From: Peribacillus simplex
GTDB taxonomy: Bacteria; Bacillota; Bacilli; Bacillales; DSM-1321
Reading direction: 5' to 3'
Assembly (NCBI RefSeq): GCF_900156045.1
Contig: NZ_FTMX01000004.1
Span: forward strand, 124,001-188,000
Length of the DNA: 64,000 bases
This document shows, piece after piece, positions 46,031 to 55,780 of the stretch. The notes under the pieces are model-generated. The model saw nothing but the letters and a program-made list of their open reading frames with translations, did not search any database and had not been told where the DNA came from. Each line of letters opens with the position of its first letter. Within the stretch, counting starts at the first letter, position 1. The position numbers were made by a program, and so were the translations under genes.

Positions 46031-47662
46031 ATGAATTTTGAAGTAGAAATATCGGTTCAAGAAATTTTACAGAATAAACATTTTGAACATGCAAAAGTAA
46101 TCGCTGGAAAATCCGGACTATATCGGCAGGTCAGATGGGTCCATGTTCTGGAAGTGCCATCTATTGAAAATCTGTTAAATGGAAATGAACTTATTCTATC
46201 TACAGGGGTTGGATGGAATGAAGATAAAGAGGTTTTTGGTTCATTAGTTCAACAGTCTATTAATTCTAATGCTGCTGGCCTCTGTATAGAATTAGGATCT
46301 TATTTATCTAAGGTACCAAAAGCAATTATAGAATTAGCTGACTCTTGCGATTTTCCAATAATCGTTTTCTTCAAAAAAGTGAAATTCATTGATATTACCC
46401 AAGAGATACATAGTCTATTTATAAAAAAACATTATCTAACTCTTTCGGAATTGGAAGAATATTCGAGTAAATTGAATCAATTACTTCTTACTTCTAATCC
46501 ACAAAAAAAAATCTTGCAACTTTTACATGAGCAATTAAAAGTTACAGTAGTGAACATTTCCAATCAAGGGGAAGTTCAAGTTATCTCTAAAAAGACAAAA
46601 GCAGAACAAAAGCAAATAATTCAATCTCTAAAAGATGATAAGTTATCCAATCATTTGAACATTGCTCACCAATCTGTACAGGCCCTAAATCAGACTTTTG
46701 CAGATTTGTTTATTATTTCGGAAAGGGAGGATATTACCGAATTTGAATCTCTAATTTTAGACCGAAGTTCTATAGCTCTAGCTCAAAGTCTTTTACGCGA
46801 ACTATATTTTGAAGAACAAAGTAAGGCTAAAGAAGCTGAATGGGTCCGAACTTGGCTTGAAGGGGGGGAAAGTGATGAACAAATTCATAGATATCTTTCA
46901 GAACTTGAACCTAATCTCAAACCCAATGGATGTACTGTTTTACTCTGTAAAGTGGATAATCTGGAAAAAGTAATTTCAGAATTTACCTACTTAAAATTAT
47001 ATATTCGCTCTATTTTTGAACAAAGAGGTATCTTCCTTTTAGCTCATACTGAAAAAAATAAAATGATTTTTGTACTTCTTAATAACCGCAAAAATAGTGA
47101 TTTCAAATGTAGAGTGCTAGAAGGAATAGAATGTTTGAAAAGATCTGATTTTATAAAAAAACAAAAATTCCTTGAATTTAGTGTAGGGAAATTTGTGAAT
47201 AATTTAAGTCATGTTAACAATAGTTATCATACAGCAATCGAAACATTAAATATTCGAGAAAAAATACCAAATGAATTAAGCAGTTACTTTTATGAGGATT
47301 TATATATTTTCCGCATGATATTAGCCGCCCATGATCAAGGAATTCTTAACGACTTTATTGCAGATTATTTGGGTCCGGTTCTATCACAAGATCAGCAGAA
47401 TAGCGGTGAGTTGCTAAAAACACTAAAAACATATTTACAATGCAAAGGTGCAAAAAAAGAAACAGCCGAACAGCTCCATATTGTTCGCCAGACCTTGTAC
47501 CATCGCCTTGAAAAATTGTACGAATTAATCGGAAGAGATTTTATGGATTCCTATAAGCGTCAAGCGATTGAAGTAGCAATTTCTGCTTATGAATATCTTT
47601 CTACTTCTAAGCCGGAGTATGAATACTCTTCCTTGCCAAGGGCAGCTAATAGTTTGTACTAA
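46031..47662 (+). CDS. PucR family transcriptional regulator
   Basis: A 543-residue regulator: an N-terminal PucR (PurC-like) sensory domain (about 8-130, LSTGVGWNEDKEVFGSLV), a middle region, and a C-terminal PucR-type helix-turn-helix (about 470-530, KKETAEQLHIVRQTLYHRLEKLYELIG). AAGGAGGAAG is before the ATG. PucR proteins activate purine, GABA or amino acid catabolism. A degenerate copy of its residues about 174-240 lies downstream (47901-48074), so the gene was once duplicated. It probably activates the symporter and catabolic genes that follow. Confidence 0.9.
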   Translation: MNFEVEISVQEILQNKHFEHAKVIAGKSGLYRQVRWVHVLEVPSIENLLNGNELILSTGVGWNEDKEVFGSLVQQSINSNAAGLCIELGSYLSKVPKAIIELADSCDFPIIVFFKKVKFIDITQEIHSLFIKKHYLTLSELEEYSSKLNQLLLTSNPQKKILQLLHEQLKVTVVNISNQGEVQVISKKTKAEQKQIIQSLKDDKLSNHLNIAHQSVQALNQTFADLFIISEREDITEFESLILDRSSIALAQSLLRELYFEEQSKAKEAEWVRTWLEGGESDEQIHRYLSELEPNLKPNGCTVLLCKVDNLEKVISEFTYLKLYIRSIFEQRGIFLLAHTEKNKMIFVLLNNRKNSDFKCRVLEGIECLKRSDFIKKQKFLEFSVGKFVNNLSHVNNSYHTAIETLNIREKIPNELSSYFYEDLYIFRMILAAHDQGILNDFIADYLGPVLSQDQQNSGELLKTLKTYLQCKGAKKETAEQLHIVRQTLYHRLEKLYELIGRDFMDSYKRQAIEVAISAYEYLSTSKPEYEYSSLPRAANSLY

Positions 47663-47692
47663 AGAACTTTAGTTTTGACGGGGGAGAATTAT

Positions 47693-48075
47693 ATGGAGGA
47701 AGTTATAAACTGGCACAATGGCAATGGAGTTGTTTGGAGTTCAGCACTGGTTTAAATTTTCTTGTAATTAGGACTATTCTATTTAATAGCTACTCACTTC
47801 CTTCAAATAAGACATTTCAAGGACATGAGAAAGTTAATTTTTTAAGGTGGAAGTTCTGGTTAAGGGTTTTCTCCTTTCCAAGCATTAGCCATAGTAGGCA
47901 ACATCTCTAATAAAGGGGAAGTTCAAGTTATCCCTTAAAAAAACAAAATCAATCTTTAAAAGATGATAAGATACCCAATCATTTAATCATTGCTCACCAA
48001 TCTGTACAAGCTTTAAATGAGACATTTGCAGATTTGTTTATTATTTCGGAAAGGGAGATATTACCGAAATTTAAA
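47693..48075 (+). pseudogene. debris of a tandem duplication: symporter 5' end fused to a pucR fragment
   Basis: 47693-47900 reads MEEVINWHNGNGVVWSSALV then stop. It aligns with the intact symporter start METLVNWLNGYIWSPVLV and continues as degraded similarity through the TCCTCTTTCCAAGCATTAGC region of that gene. 47901-48074 is then a clear copy of pucR interior DNA (46552-46745), for example GCAGATTTGTTTATTATTTC and GGGGAAGTTCAAGTTAT are identical in both. Both halves are frameshifted. The arrangement pucR - part-symporter - part-pucR - symporter is what a decayed tandem duplication of the pucR-symporter pair leaves behind. Confidence 0.85.
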
Positions 48076-48227
48076 GTAGGTAGCAACAATAGTATGGCTT
48101 GGTTTAAACAGAAACATACTTTTAAATTAAGCTTTAAGAGGAAGACACTATTGTCATCATCTCTTTAAAACCGTTGGCAAAAATGAGATTTCAGAAAAGG
48201 AATAAATGAATGAAGGGGCGGTTTTTA

Positions 48228-49712
48228 ATGGAGACATTAGTAAATTGGTTGAATGGGTATATTTGGAGTCCGGTTTTGGTTTTTATCTTTCTGGGAATTG
48301 GATTAGTTTACTCAATTGCTACTCGTTTTCTTCAGTTGAGATACGTTAAGGAAATGGCTGTATTGGTGTTTGATAGCAAGAGTTCTTCTTCTGGAATTTC
48401 CTCTTTCCAAGCATTAGCTTTGTCACTAGGCAGTAGAGTAGGAGTAGGAACCATTGCAGGTGTAGCTACGGCTATTGCATATGGAGGACCAGGTGCAGTC
48501 TTTTGGATGTGGGTTACGTCTTTTCTTGGAGCCAGTACCTCATTTGTTGAAACAACCCTTGCTCAAGTATATAAAAGCAAACAAGATGGTGAATTTCGAG
48601 GAGGCCCCCCTTATTATATTGAAAAAGGTTTAGGAATAAAGTGGTTTGCCGTATTATTTGCCATTGTTACCATGATTGTGTCGGCAGTTCTGCTGCCGGG
48701 TGTACAGGTAAACGCTGTTTCTGCTGCAATGGATAATGCATTCGGCGTAGAACCTGTGGTAACTGGATCAATATTTGTTGTTGCTCTAGGTCTGGTTATT
48801 TTTGGTGGTATCAAACGAATTGCAACAGCTTCTGAGTTTTTGGTGCCTATTAAAACAATTGCTTATCTTGTTGTATGTTTTATAGTTTTGCTTGCCAACA
48901 TCAATGAATTGCCTAGTGTAATTGCGCTCATCTTTAATAGTGCTTTTGGTATGGATGCTACCTTTGGTGGGATTATAGGTTCTGCAATCGTATGGGGGGT
49001 AAAAAGAGGGGTATACGCAAACGCAGCAGGAGTCGGTAGCGAAACGTTTGGACCTGCTTCTGCAGAAGTATCCCATCCTGCTAAACAAGGATTAGTCCAG
49101 GCCTTTTCTGTCTATATAGATACATTGATACTTTGTTCAGCAACTGCATTCATGATTCTTGTTACAGGAATGTATAATGTCGGAGCAGAAGGAAAACCAT
49201 TAATTGTAAATAATATTGGTAACATTGAGCCAGGCGCAATTAATGCGCAACAAGCAGTAGAATCGGTATTACCAGGGTTCGGGTCACCATTTATTGCTAT
49301 TTCCCTCACACTTTTTGCTTTTACTACTTTATTGTCATACTATTATACTGCAGAAACGAACCTTGCTTTTCTTAATCGTAATCGTAAGGTGAAAATGGTT
49401 TGGCCGAGCTATATTTTAAGAATTGGCATGGTGATTGCTGTCTTCTATAGTAGTGTGAAAACATCTGCTCTGGCATGGGCTCTAGGAGACACAGGCTTAG
49501 GAAGTATGGCCTGGTTAAACGTTATTGCTCTGCTTCTTCTCACAAAACCTGCACTCAAAATACTAAAGGACTATGAAAATCAGAAGAAAGAAGGAAAAAA
49601 TCCTGTGTTCGATCCAGTAAAGATAGGATTTAAAAACGCTGATTATTGGGAGAGAGAGTCCGAAAAAAGAGAAAATTCTGAATTAATAGAAAGAAAAAAT
49701 ATACCTTCCTAA
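48228..49712 (+). CDS. AGCS family sodium:alanine symporter, copy 1
   Basis: A 494-residue, roughly 11-segment Na+-coupled symporter of the alanine/glycine:cation symporter family (AgcS, AlsT). Signature pieces are SSFQALALSLGSRVGVGTIAGVATAI, GGPGAVFWMW, FRGGPPYYIEKGLG, GVKRGVYANAAGVGSE and SVYIDTLILCSATAFMIL. ATG 48228 follows AAGGGGCGG; an ATG six codons earlier has no site. It probably imports alanine, beta-alanine or a similar small amino acid for the enzymes downstream. A close paralogue lies at 55781, with similar upstream DNA. Confidence 0.92.
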   Translation: METLVNWLNGYIWSPVLVFIFLGIGLVYSIATRFLQLRYVKEMAVLVFDSKSSSSGISSFQALALSLGSRVGVGTIAGVATAIAYGGPGAVFWMWVTSFLGASTSFVETTLAQVYKSKQDGEFRGGPPYYIEKGLGIKWFAVLFAIVTMIVSAVLLPGVQVNAVSAAMDNAFGVEPVVTGSIFVVALGLVIFGGIKRIATASEFLVPIKTIAYLVVCFIVLLANINELPSVIALIFNSAFGMDATFGGIIGSAIVWGVKRGVYANAAGVGSETFGPASAEVSHPAKQGLVQAFSVYIDTLILCSATAFMILVTGMYNVGAEGKPLIVNNIGNIEPGAINAQQAVESVLPGFGSPFIAISLTLFAFTTLLSYYYTAETNLAFLNRNRKVKMVWPSYILRIGMVIAVFYSSVKTSALAWALGDTGLGSMAWLNVIALLLLTKPALKILKDYENQKKEGKNPVFDPVKIGFKNADYWERESEKRENSELIERKNIPS

Positions 49713-49950
49713 GAAAAAAGTGATTGATGTTGGGGTGGATATCGTTGATACGGCGATTTGATATCTTGCAGGATTAACTTCTCAACCAAGTGTACAAACA
49801 CTCCAATATGCATTATACCAGACTGTGTATTTCGTATGTTTAATAGTGATATGTTTTCCGCTCATGCCGCTCTTTGTAAAGATATGGGCGAAAATTTAAT
49901 AGGTATCTTATATATGTCGAAGTTTTATCCACGAAAGGGAGAAAATTCAT

Positions 49951-50643
49951 ATGAATGTTCGTGTTGTTGTTATTACAGGGGCTGGAAGTGGGTTAGGTGC
50001 TTCATTGGCAAAAAAATATTCTGATCTAGGCTGTCACGTGTGCTTGCTTGGACGAACCAAAACAAAACTTACTCGAACAGCTGAAACATTAAGTAACAAT
50101 TATTCTATCTATGAAATAGATATTTCGTCTAAAAATGATGTAGTAAAAACCATGCAATTGATTAAAGAAGAAGTTGGACTAATTGATCTATTAATAAATA
50201 ATGCAGGAGTTGGCTTCTTTGATTTGACGGAAAATTTAAGCGAAGAGTCTGTCCATCAAATGATTGATATTAACTTAAAAGGCACTATCTTTTGTACTCA
50301 AGAAGTATTAAACGACATGAAAAAGAGAAATCAGGGTTGTATTGTCAACATCGTATCTCTATCAGGTAAGAGAGGGAAAATTAATGAGTCTGTTTATAGT
50401 GCGAGTAAATTTGGCGCAAGAGGGTTTACTGAAAATCTAGCCATTGAACTCGAGGATACTGGGATCAGGGTATTTGGAGCTTATATGGGGAACATGAAAA
50501 CTGAATTATGGGAGGGGGCTAGAATAGAGGAAACGTATATGGAACCAGATGATGTTGCTGATATCATCATGGAAAGTATCAAACCGCGAAAAAACGTATT
50601 AGTTGAAGAAGTGGTTATTAAAGACAATAAATATAAGAATTAA
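49951..50643 (+). CDS. short-chain dehydrogenase/reductase (YqjQ-like)
   Basis: A 230-residue classical SDR with the nucleotide motif TGAGSGLG at the N terminus, NNAG near 84-87 and the catalytic Ser/Tyr/Lys in IVSLSGKRGKINESVYSASK. It uses NAD(P)H to interconvert an alcohol and a carbonyl. GAAAGGGAG precedes the ATG. In context it might act on a 3-hydroxy acid or semialdehyde (3-hydroxypropionate type), which is inference. The next SDR starts 91 bp later. Confidence 0.87.
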   Translation: MNVRVVVITGAGSGLGASLAKKYSDLGCHVCLLGRTKTKLTRTAETLSNNYSIYEIDISSKNDVVKTMQLIKEEVGLIDLLINNAGVGFFDLTENLSEESVHQMIDINLKGTIFCTQEVLNDMKKRNQGCIVNIVSLSGKRGKINESVYSASKFGARGFTENLAIELEDTGIRVFGAYMGNMKTELWEGARIEETYMEPDDVADIIMESIKPRKNVLVEEVVIKDNKYKN

Positions 50644-50734
50644 CAAAATAAGGTGTTTATACAAAGTCATATTAGTTAGAGTCTATTTAAAATTAATAAA
50701 GATAAAAAATACTTACATTTTAGGAGTGTTGAAT

Positions 50735-51484
50735 TTGAGACTTAAAGATAAAGTGGCGTTAGTGACGGGTGCAGGATCTGGTATGGGAGCTGCGATTGCA
50801 CAAAGATACCTTAAAGAAGGCGCACAGGTTGTTTTTGCAGATATAAATATAGAATCAGCGCAAAGAGCAGCTCAAGAATCAGGAGCGTCAGAGGATATGT
50901 GGCTTGCCACATACATCAATGTTGGCAGCCAAGTCGATGTGAAAAATTGCGTAGAACAAACAGTTCAAAAATTTGGCAAGTTAGATATTCTCGTGGCAAA
51001 CGCAGGAATTACGATACGGAAACCTTTTCTTGAATTAACCGAAGAAGATTACGACCGTGTTATGCAAGTTAATGCTAAAGGAGTATTTCTTTGCAGCCAA
51101 GAAGCTGCTCGTGTTATGTCTACTCAAGGAGGTGGCGCTATTATACATATCTCTTCTACTACTTCTATCCTTGCAGAACCAAATACTGTAGAATATGGTG
51201 CTTCCAAAGGAGCGGTTGCTGCTATGACACGTCATATGGCATCTGATCTTGGAGGGATGAAAATCCGAGTGAACGCCATTGCACCAGGAACTATTCGGAC
51301 CAATTTGACCGGGGCACGGCTCGCAGATCAAGGGGTAATGGAACGTGAAAGTAGTCTAACCATGCTTAACCGGGTTGGTGAGACTGGAGATATTGTAGGT
51401 CCAGCTGTTTTTCTGGCCTCAGACGAATCTTCCTTCATCACTGGGACTCATATTTTCGTAGATGGAGGTTACTCAGTGAAATAA
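50735..51484 (+). CDS. short-chain dehydrogenase/reductase (FabG-like)
   Basis: A 249-residue classical SDR: TGAGSGMGAAIAQRYL at the N terminus, LVANAGITIRKPF, and the catalytic Ser/Tyr/Lys in HISSTTSILAEPNTVEYGASK. The C terminus has the usual DESSFITGTHIFVDGGYSVK. The start is TTG 50735 with AGGAG 8 nt upstream; the frame is open 44 codons further but without a site and through AT-rich DNA. It differs from the upstream SDR in type (FabG-like), so the two are not a recent duplication. The substrate is unknown. Confidence 0.88.
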   Translation: MRLKDKVALVTGAGSGMGAAIAQRYLKEGAQVVFADINIESAQRAAQESGASEDMWLATYINVGSQVDVKNCVEQTVQKFGKLDILVANAGITIRKPFLELTEEDYDRVMQVNAKGVFLCSQEAARVMSTQGGGAIIHISSTTSILAEPNTVEYGASKGAVAAMTRHMASDLGGMKIRVNAIAPGTIRTNLTGARLADQGVMERESSLTMLNRVGETGDIVGPAVFLASDESSFITGTHIFVDGGYSVK

Positions 51485-51833
51485 TTATGTGATTAGAAGC
51501 TATATGCAAATTCAAGGCAAGTTCGGACTATGAGAGTGTTGTCAATCCAAAGGTGTAATGTGTTTATGAATATGTCTCTGAGTTAATATATTCTTCTTTA
51601 TATTTCTATATTATAAAATTTGTACTGAAACCCTTAAAACAGGTTACTCAATTTATCGACAAATGGAGTTCGGATGGTCTCTCAAATCATGATTTTAAAA
51701 CAAGACTAGGTTATACATAATGGTTTTTTACTGACTTTTGAAACCCTTATTGATTTAAGAGATTTGCCACCGAACATCGTTAGAAGCTTGCGGTGAGGAG
51801 GATTGGCAGACAGTCGGCGAAATGGAAGTGTTT
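51485..51833. other. intergenic region, unassigned
   Basis: No gene. The part from about 51730 to 51830 is less AT-rich and contains CCACCG...CGGTG arms around an 18-base loop. It may be the 5' part of a structured RNA that continues in 51834-51937, or a remnant of foreign DNA. I could not match it to a known element. Confidence 0.3.
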
Positions 51834-51937
51834 CTGAAGACAACTGAACGTTTTTCAAAGAAATTAACTGAAGGCAACTCGATTTCCTCGAATTTGTCTT
51901 CAGTCTTGAAACCCATAATACGGGTTTCTTTTTTTTA
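51834..51937 (+). ncRNA. possible structured leader or small RNA ending in a terminator
   Basis: A long-range 10-bp stem, CTGAAGACAA (51834-51843) with TTGTCTTCAG (51894-51903), is followed directly by a terminator hairpin, GAAACCC-ATAATAC-GGGTTTC (51908-51928), and nine T. It ends 145 nt before the semialdehyde dehydrogenase start. The layout is that of a riboswitch/attenuator or a free small RNA; no known riboswitch core (glycine, SAM, T-box) was recognised. Confidence 0.4.
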
Positions 51938-52081
51938 TACAGGACAACTTGTAAATAATTTATTTTCATGTGCAGAAAAAAGTTGCAGAATATTTTACAT
52001 CTTGTCTAATGGTGTGGATTTAGAGAGCTAATATAATAAGCTCTAAGGATGGCTAAACTTTTACATATAGGGGGATTTAAA

Positions 52082-53539
52082 GTGGAATTAACAAAGGAAG
52101 TTCAAATACTAAAGAACTATATCGGCGGAGAATGGGTAGAATCTGCAAGTGCGCAAATTGAGGAGGTTCCAAACCCAGCAACTGGAGAAATCATTGCTCG
52201 TATACCAATTTCTACTCGTGAAGATTTAGACCAAGCGGTTGTGGCTGCAAAGGAAGCCTTTAAAAAATGGAGAAAAGTGGCTGTACCTCGACGGGCACGC
52301 ATTTTATTCCGCTATCAGCAACTGTTGATTGAAAACTGGGAAGAGCTGGCCAAGATTGTTACATTAGAAAATGGAAAAAGCTATAACGAAGCTTATGGAG
52401 AAGTTCAAAGAGGGATTGAGTGTGTAGAATTTGCGGCAAGTGTGCCAACTTTAATGATGGGGGAACAACTTCCTGATATTGCAACAGGTGTCGAGTCAGG
52501 CATGTATCGTTATCCAATTGGAGTTATTGGTGGTATTACTCCTTTTAATTTCCCTATGATGGTTCCGTGCTGGATGTACCCGCTGGCCATTGCATGCGGA
52601 AACACGTTTGTATTAAAGCCATCAGAAAGAACACCTTTGCTGGCTAACCGTTTAGCTGAACTTTTTAAAGAAGCAGGTCTTCCAGATGGCGTATTAAATA
52701 TTGTCCATGGTGCACATGACGTTGTTAATGGCATTCTAGACAATGAGGATGTAAAGGCTGTATCTTTTGTGGGCTCTCAACCTGTGGCTGAGTATATATA
52801 CAAAACAGCAGCAGCTAATGGCAAACGTGTTCAAGCTCTTGCTGGAGCAAAAAATCATTCGATTGTCATGCCAGATGCAGATTTGGACAATGCCGTAACC
52901 AATATTACAGGTGCTGCCTTTGGATCTGCAGGTGAACGCTGTATGGCTGCTGCCGTCGTTGTTGCAGTTGGAGACGTAGCAGAAGAATTAATCAATCGGC
53001 TTAAAAAAGCAGCTGATGAAATCAAAATAGGAAACGGGATGGATGAAGGTGTATTCCTTGGGCCAGTTATCCGTGATTCACATAAAGATCGCACCATTAG
53101 TTATATAGAAAGTGGCGAAGCTGAAGGCGCTTCCTTAATCCGAGATGGAAGAAATGATGCAGTAGATGAGCAAGGCTACTTTGTTGGACCGACAATCTTT
53201 GATCATGTGCAGCCTAAAATGAAAATCTGGCAGGATGAAATTTTTGCTCCTGTATTATCGGTTGTACGAGTGGAAAGTTTGGAAGAAGCAATTGAACTTA
53301 CAAACAAGTCTGAATTCGCAAATGGTGCATGTCTATATACAGACAGTGCGAAAGCGATTCGTGAATTCCGTGAAGAAATAGATGCTGGCATGCTTGGTGT
53401 TAATCTTGGAGTCCCTGCTCCCATGGCTTTCTTCCCATTTTCAGGTTACAAGAAATCCTTCTACGGTGATCTTCATGCAAATGGAAAAGATGGGGTAAAC
53501 TTCTATACTCGTAAAAAGATGCTTACTGCCCGATATTAA
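52082..53539 (+). CDS. mmsA: CoA-acylating (methyl)malonate-semialdehyde dehydrogenase
   Basis: A 485-residue ALDH-fold enzyme close to B. subtilis IolA (MmsA). It converts malonate semialdehyde or methylmalonate semialdehyde with NAD+ and CoA to acetyl-CoA or propionyl-CoA. Cys287 in [11 protein letters not shown] is the nucleophile. The general-base Glu of ordinary ALDHs is absent (LAGAKNH in place of LELGGK), as expected for this CoA-dependent branch. GTG 52082 follows AGGGGGA; the ATG at 52049 is in frame but lacks a site. With the aminotransferase just downstream it forms a beta-alanine (or 3-aminoisobutyrate) breakdown pair. Confidence 0.92.
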   Translation: MELTKEVQILKNYIGGEWVESASAQIEEVPNPATGEIIARIPISTREDLDQAVVAAKEAFKKWRKVAVPRRARILFRYQQLLIENWEELAKIVTLENGKSYNEAYGEVQRGIECVEFAASVPTLMMGEQLPDIATGVESGMYRYPIGVIGGITPFNFPMMVPCWMYPLAIACGNTFVLKPSERTPLLANRLAELFKEAGLPDGVLNIVHGAHDVVNGILDNEDVKAVSFVGSQPVAEYIYKTAAANGKRVQALAGAKNHSIVMPDADLDNAVTNITGAAFGSAGERCMAAAVVVAVGDVAEELINRLKKAADEIKIGNGMDEGVFLGPVIRDSHKDRTISYIESGEAEGASLIRDGRNDAVDEQGYFVGPTIFDHVQPKMKIWQDEIFAPVLSVVRVESLEEAIELTNKSEFANGACLYTDSAKAIREFREEIDAGMLGVNLGVPAPMAFFPFSGYKKSFYGDLHANGKDGVNFYTRKKMLTARY

Positions 53540-53580
53540 AAAATAAATATAGATTCAGTCGTATATGGGGGTTGATTATT

Positions 53581-54921
53581 GTGAAAACAACAGAGCTTAC
53601 GAAGAGTTTACAAGCAACAGATGAAAAGTACTTATGGCATGCAATGAGAGGTGCAACTGTAAATCCATCAAATTTAATTATTACAAAAGCAGAAGGTGCA
53701 TGGGTGACTGATATTGATGGAAAACGTTATTTGGACGGAATGTCAGGTCTTTGGTGTGTGAATGTTGGATACGGTAGAAAAGAGCTTGCGAAAGCCGCCT
53801 TTGAACAGCTTGAAGAAATGCCATATTTCCCTTTAACGCAAAGTCATGTCCCAGCCATTAAATTGGCCAAAAAGTTGAATGAATGGCTTGGTGATGATTA
53901 CGTTATTTTCTTTTCTAATAGTGGATCGGAAGCGAATGAAACTGCATTTAAAATCGCTCGTCAGTATCACCAACAAAAAGGGGATAATGGACGCTATAAA
54001 TTTATCTCACGCTATCGTGCTTACCACGGTAATTCAATGGGGGCTCTCGCAGCAACAGGTCAAGCACTACGTAAGTACAAATATGAGCCATTAGGGCAAG
54101 GCTTTTTACATGTAGCACCGCCTGATACATACCGAAATCCCGATGATGTTCATACCCTTTCGAGTGCTGATGAAATTGATCGTGTTATGACATGGGAGTT
54201 AAGCCAGACGGTAGCTGGTGTGATTATGGAACCGATCATTACGGGGGGCGGGATTTTGATGCCTCCTGATGGATATATGGAAAAGGTGAAAGAAATTTGT
54301 GGGAAGCACGGTGCGTTACTTATTTGTGATGAAGTAATATGTGGATTTGGCCGGACAGGGAAACCGTTTGGGTTTATGAACTATGGAGTCCAACCAGATA
54401 TTATTACAATGGCAAAGGGGCTTACAAGTGCTTATCTTCCTTTGTCTGCTACAGCAGTCAGAAGAGAAATTTATGAGGCTTTCACAGGTAGTGAAGATTA
54501 TGACCGGTTCCGCCATGTCAATACATTTGGAGGAAATCCTGCTGCTTGCGCTCTAGCTTTGAAGAATTTAGAGATTATGGAAGACGAAAAGCTCATTGAA
54601 CGTTCCAGAGAGTTGGGTGAACGGCTGTTACGTGAGCTGGAAGATGTAAAAGAGCATCCAAACGTAGGAGATGTTCGCGGAAAAGGTCTTCTTTTAGGTA
54701 TAGAACTAGTCGTAGATAAGCAAACAAAGGAACCAGTTGGGATTAAAAAGGTGAACAAAGTGATTAACTTTTGTAAAGAAAAGGGTCTTATTATTGGTAG
54801 AAATGGTGACACCGTTGCAGGTTATGATAACGTTTTGCAACTATCTCCTCCATTAAGTATTACAGAAGAGGATTTTACTTTTATTGTTAAGACATTAAAG
54901 GAAAGCATATTTCAATTGTAG
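53581..54921 (+). CDS. class III omega-amino acid:pyruvate aminotransferase
   Basis: A 446-residue PLP enzyme of the omega-aminotransferase group. Landmarks are SGSEANETAFKIAR, RYRAYHGNSMG, Asp250 in LICDEVICGFGRTG and PLP lysine Lys279 in MAKGLTSAYLP. GTG 53581 has GGGGG 9 nt upstream, 42 bp after mmsA. Beta-alanine plus pyruvate would give malonate semialdehyde and alanine, the substrate for the gene before it. It is only distantly similar to the aminotransferase at 14-1393. The AGCS symporter and PucR regulator upstream complete an uptake-and-breakdown module. Confidence 0.9.
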   Translation: MKTTELTKSLQATDEKYLWHAMRGATVNPSNLIITKAEGAWVTDIDGKRYLDGMSGLWCVNVGYGRKELAKAAFEQLEEMPYFPLTQSHVPAIKLAKKLNEWLGDDYVIFFSNSGSEANETAFKIARQYHQQKGDNGRYKFISRYRAYHGNSMGALAATGQALRKYKYEPLGQGFLHVAPPDTYRNPDDVHTLSSADEIDRVMTWELSQTVAGVIMEPIITGGGILMPPDGYMEKVKEICGKHGALLICDEVICGFGRTGKPFGFMNYGVQPDIITMAKGLTSAYLPLSATAVRREIYEAFTGSEDYDRFRHVNTFGGNPAACALALKNLEIMEDEKLIERSRELGERLLRELEDVKEHPNVGDVRGKGLLLGIELVVDKQTKEPVGIKKVNKVINFCKEKGLIIGRNGDTVAGYDNVLQLSPPLSITEEDFTFIVKTLKESIFQL

Positions 54922-55780
54922 TAACTTTGTCATAAATCAATTTTAACTAACAGACTTTGATAAAAAATATCTTATTTTAATGTTGTGTAAGAAACAGAAT
55001 TGAAGTAGATTAAAAGCCTTTTAAATCAAATTTTTATAAAAAGGTGGGGCTTGCCCCATCTTTTTTATTTCTAAACAATAAGGAATTTGAGGGTAGGGGG
55101 AGAACTTTGATAGTCAAACATATACTGGTAGGCCAGCTTCAGCCACTTTTGGACTAAATGGACCGTAGTGTGAAAGTGTAATTAAAGATTGAAAGTATCA
55201 AAACGACTAATGAAATAAGTCTTAAGGTGACATCAACTCAACAATATAAACTCTATTAGTGCTCTATGCCCGGAATTGTTGTCAAAAATATAAGAAAATG
55301 GAATTAAAATAAAAGAGGTTTTTCTATGGAGATAAGTGACATATATTATGGCGGTTTTTCTTTGTTTAGGGGCTATTGATAAATGTATGGGGTAAATTAT
55401 TTCAAAATTATTAATATTTTATTATTTAATTGATGAGTAATGAAATATTTAAATGCATAATCTTGTGGTAACTACTATATTACAAAACACGAGATTTAAT
55501 AATAAATTGTTGAGATAAATTAACTGCAATATTTTCATGGTGGATGAGAAGTGAGTAAATTAAATGTTGGAAATATAGGGAGTAATACCTTTCAATAAAA
55601 GCTTTCCTTCTTCATTAAGCCGAGAGAACAAAAGTTAGATAAGCCAGAACAGAAACATCATTAGAAAGCCGGTATTTGGAAGAAGAAACTCTTTATAATA
55701 CTCTGATGATCTCTCATAAGACAAAGGCAAAAATGAGAAATCAGAAGGGAAACTGCAACTGGATGAGAGGGGTATTCATT
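54922..55780. other. 860-bp gap with terminator and conserved leader of symporter 2
   Basis: A terminator lies at 55038-55065. The middle (55070-55600) is AT-rich with no gene. From about 55680 the sequence resembles the region before symporter 1 (for example GATGATCTCTC...CAAAAATGAGAAATCAGAA versus the 48150-48197 stretch), so the two symporter genes were duplicated with their leaders. Confidence 0.5.
55038..55068 (+). terminator. terminator after the omega-aminotransferase
   Basis: AAAAAGGTGGGGC pairs with GCCCCATCTTTTT (one G-U pair) followed by further T. It ends the 48.2-54.9 kb catabolic unit. Confidence 0.85.

Noticed and set aside
49758-50024. 88-codon plus-strand frame before the first SDR
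   Set aside because: It overlaps the SDR start in another frame, has no site, and the Cys/Asn-rich composition is not protein-like. The SDR has a proper start.
51730-51940. Glycine riboswitch or T-box leader before mmsA
   Set aside because: I looked for the conserved glycine-aptamer and T-box sequences and did not find them; only the generic stem-plus-terminator layout remains.
51706-52031. Minus- and plus-strand frames in the gap before mmsA
   Set aside because: They cross the terminator-like hairpins and have no ribosome binding site; the region is better explained as non-coding RNA or remnant.
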